The notes below the pieces were generated by a model. It saw only the letters and a program-made list of their open reading frames with translations, did no database searches and was not told the origin of the DNA. From assembly GCA_050943215.1 (NCBI GenBank), contig JBMNOU010000009.1:1-41778 (forward strand): 41,778 bases of DNA, given 5' to 3'. Position 1 is the stretch's first letter, and the number at the start of each line of letters is the position of its first letter. The translations under genes were made by a program, and so were the position numbers. Below, piece after piece: positions 41,412 to 41,778 of this stretch. This DNA comes from JBMNOU01 sp050943215 (lineage in GTDB: Bacteria; Bacillota; Clostridia; Christensenellales; SZUA-584).

Positions 41412-41778
41412 TTAGTTGTAATTTACCTCGAACGTCATATAGCCCTTGTATGAACCTGCCGCGTCAAGCTCGGACGGATTGCAGCTCACCGAGCTTGTTA
41501 TGGACTCCTCGCCGTCCGCAAGGTCTGCCTGCGCAAATGTAAACAGACCGCCCGGCTGCGCCAGCGTGAAGGCAAGAGATTCGCTACCCGCGCCGTTCTT
41601 ATCCTTCATGCTCATATCCGTTGTTGTGTTTGTAACCGTAATGGCCGCGCCATCTTCAATTAACCCATCCTCAACCGCGACGACAAAATTCTTTGTCTGA
41701 GTACCCATGCTGCGGTCGATCGTCCCAAAGTCAACGCTCGGAGTAATCACGATCATATACGCTATATCTGCGTTGGCG
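41412..41778 (-). CDS. Surface protein paralogue, C-terminal part (cut by window edge)
   Basis: Only the last 121 residues lie in the window. They are a close match to the C-terminal domain of the neighbouring beta-helix protein: VITPSVDFGTIDRSMGTQTK, VTNTTTDMSMKDKNGAGSES and GSYKGYMTFEVNY are almost identical in both. The nucleotide sequence is also similar, which points to a recent duplication or gene conversion. The open frame continues past base 41778 upstream (ANADIAYMIV). The N-terminal part is not known and may differ. The gene is 77 bp upstream of its paralogue on the same strand, probably co-transcribed. Confidence 0.8.
   Translation of the reverse strand, partial: ANADIAYMIVITPSVDFGTIDRSMGTQTKNFVVAVEDGLIEDGAAITVTNTTTDMSMKDKNGAGSESLAFTLAQPGGLFTFAQADLADGEESITSSVSCNPSELDAAGSYKGYMTFEVNYN

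Overview
The window reads as chromosome from a spore-forming, strictly or mostly anaerobic Bacillota, most likely a member of Clostridia. The reasons are a full-length Spo0A, an RsfA/Myb-like regulator, Gram-positive lipoproteins, the cluster MazG-like / DUF2232 / GdpP / ribosomal protein L9 / DnaB, UppP, PepV, a DUF378 protein, and a rubredoxin–flavodiiron oxygen/NO defence operon. No species is claimed.

Layout. Bases 1-5.8 kb: aspartate kinase (cut by the left edge) translationally coupled to a DUF1015 protein, a PpiC-type lipoprotein, then MscS channel, DUF951 and signal peptidase I on the other strand. 5.8-12.3 kb: YugP-like zinc metallopeptidase, ApbE flavin transferase, and a TetR regulator with a palindromic operator on its own -10 box followed by a heterodimeric ABC exporter with one degenerate ATP site. 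12.3-14.6 kb: a structured leader, a zinc-ribbon membrane protein, and a tight redox operon (DUF1858, rubredoxin, flavodiiron protein). 14.6-18.5 kb: Na+/solute symporter, patatin-like phospholipase and a lipoprotein serpin. 18.5-25.7 kb: the replication / c-di-AMP cluster, spo0A and the RsfA-like gene, all on the minus strand. 25.9-34.1 kb: an unrecognised protein, a MtaA/UroD-like protein, branched-chain aminotransferase, UppP, PepV, DUF378 and a UPF0210 (PFL-family) protein.

Bases 34.1-38.5 kb are the accessory part. Four truncated tRNA-Arg-like sequences (two of them a 93-bp tandem duplication) precede one intact tRNA-Arg(CCU). The intact gene abuts a Tn916-style integration and regulation module: tyrosine integrase, excisionase, sigma-70 region-4-like protein and XRE regulator. 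Between the tRNA and the integrase lies a cluster of TTGCTAAT octamers that look like integrase arm-binding sites. Upstream of the sigma-like gene are two copies of a TTGATTT-N8-AAATCAA palindrome. No conjugation or cargo genes are visible, so this is either the head of an element continuing off the window or a remnant.

Bases 38.7-41.8 kb hold three minus-strand genes for secreted or surface-anchored proteins. Two share a nearly duplicated C-terminal domain and similar downstream hairpins; the third has a related-looking beta domain, a Pro/Thr/Ser linker and a membrane segment. No CRISPR array or rRNA was seen. The novelty candidates I rate highest are the tRNA-fragment array with its octamer cluster, the surface-protein family, the gdpP gene whose best-placed start codon is ACG, and the DUF378 ribosome binding site buried in a terminator-like hairpin.
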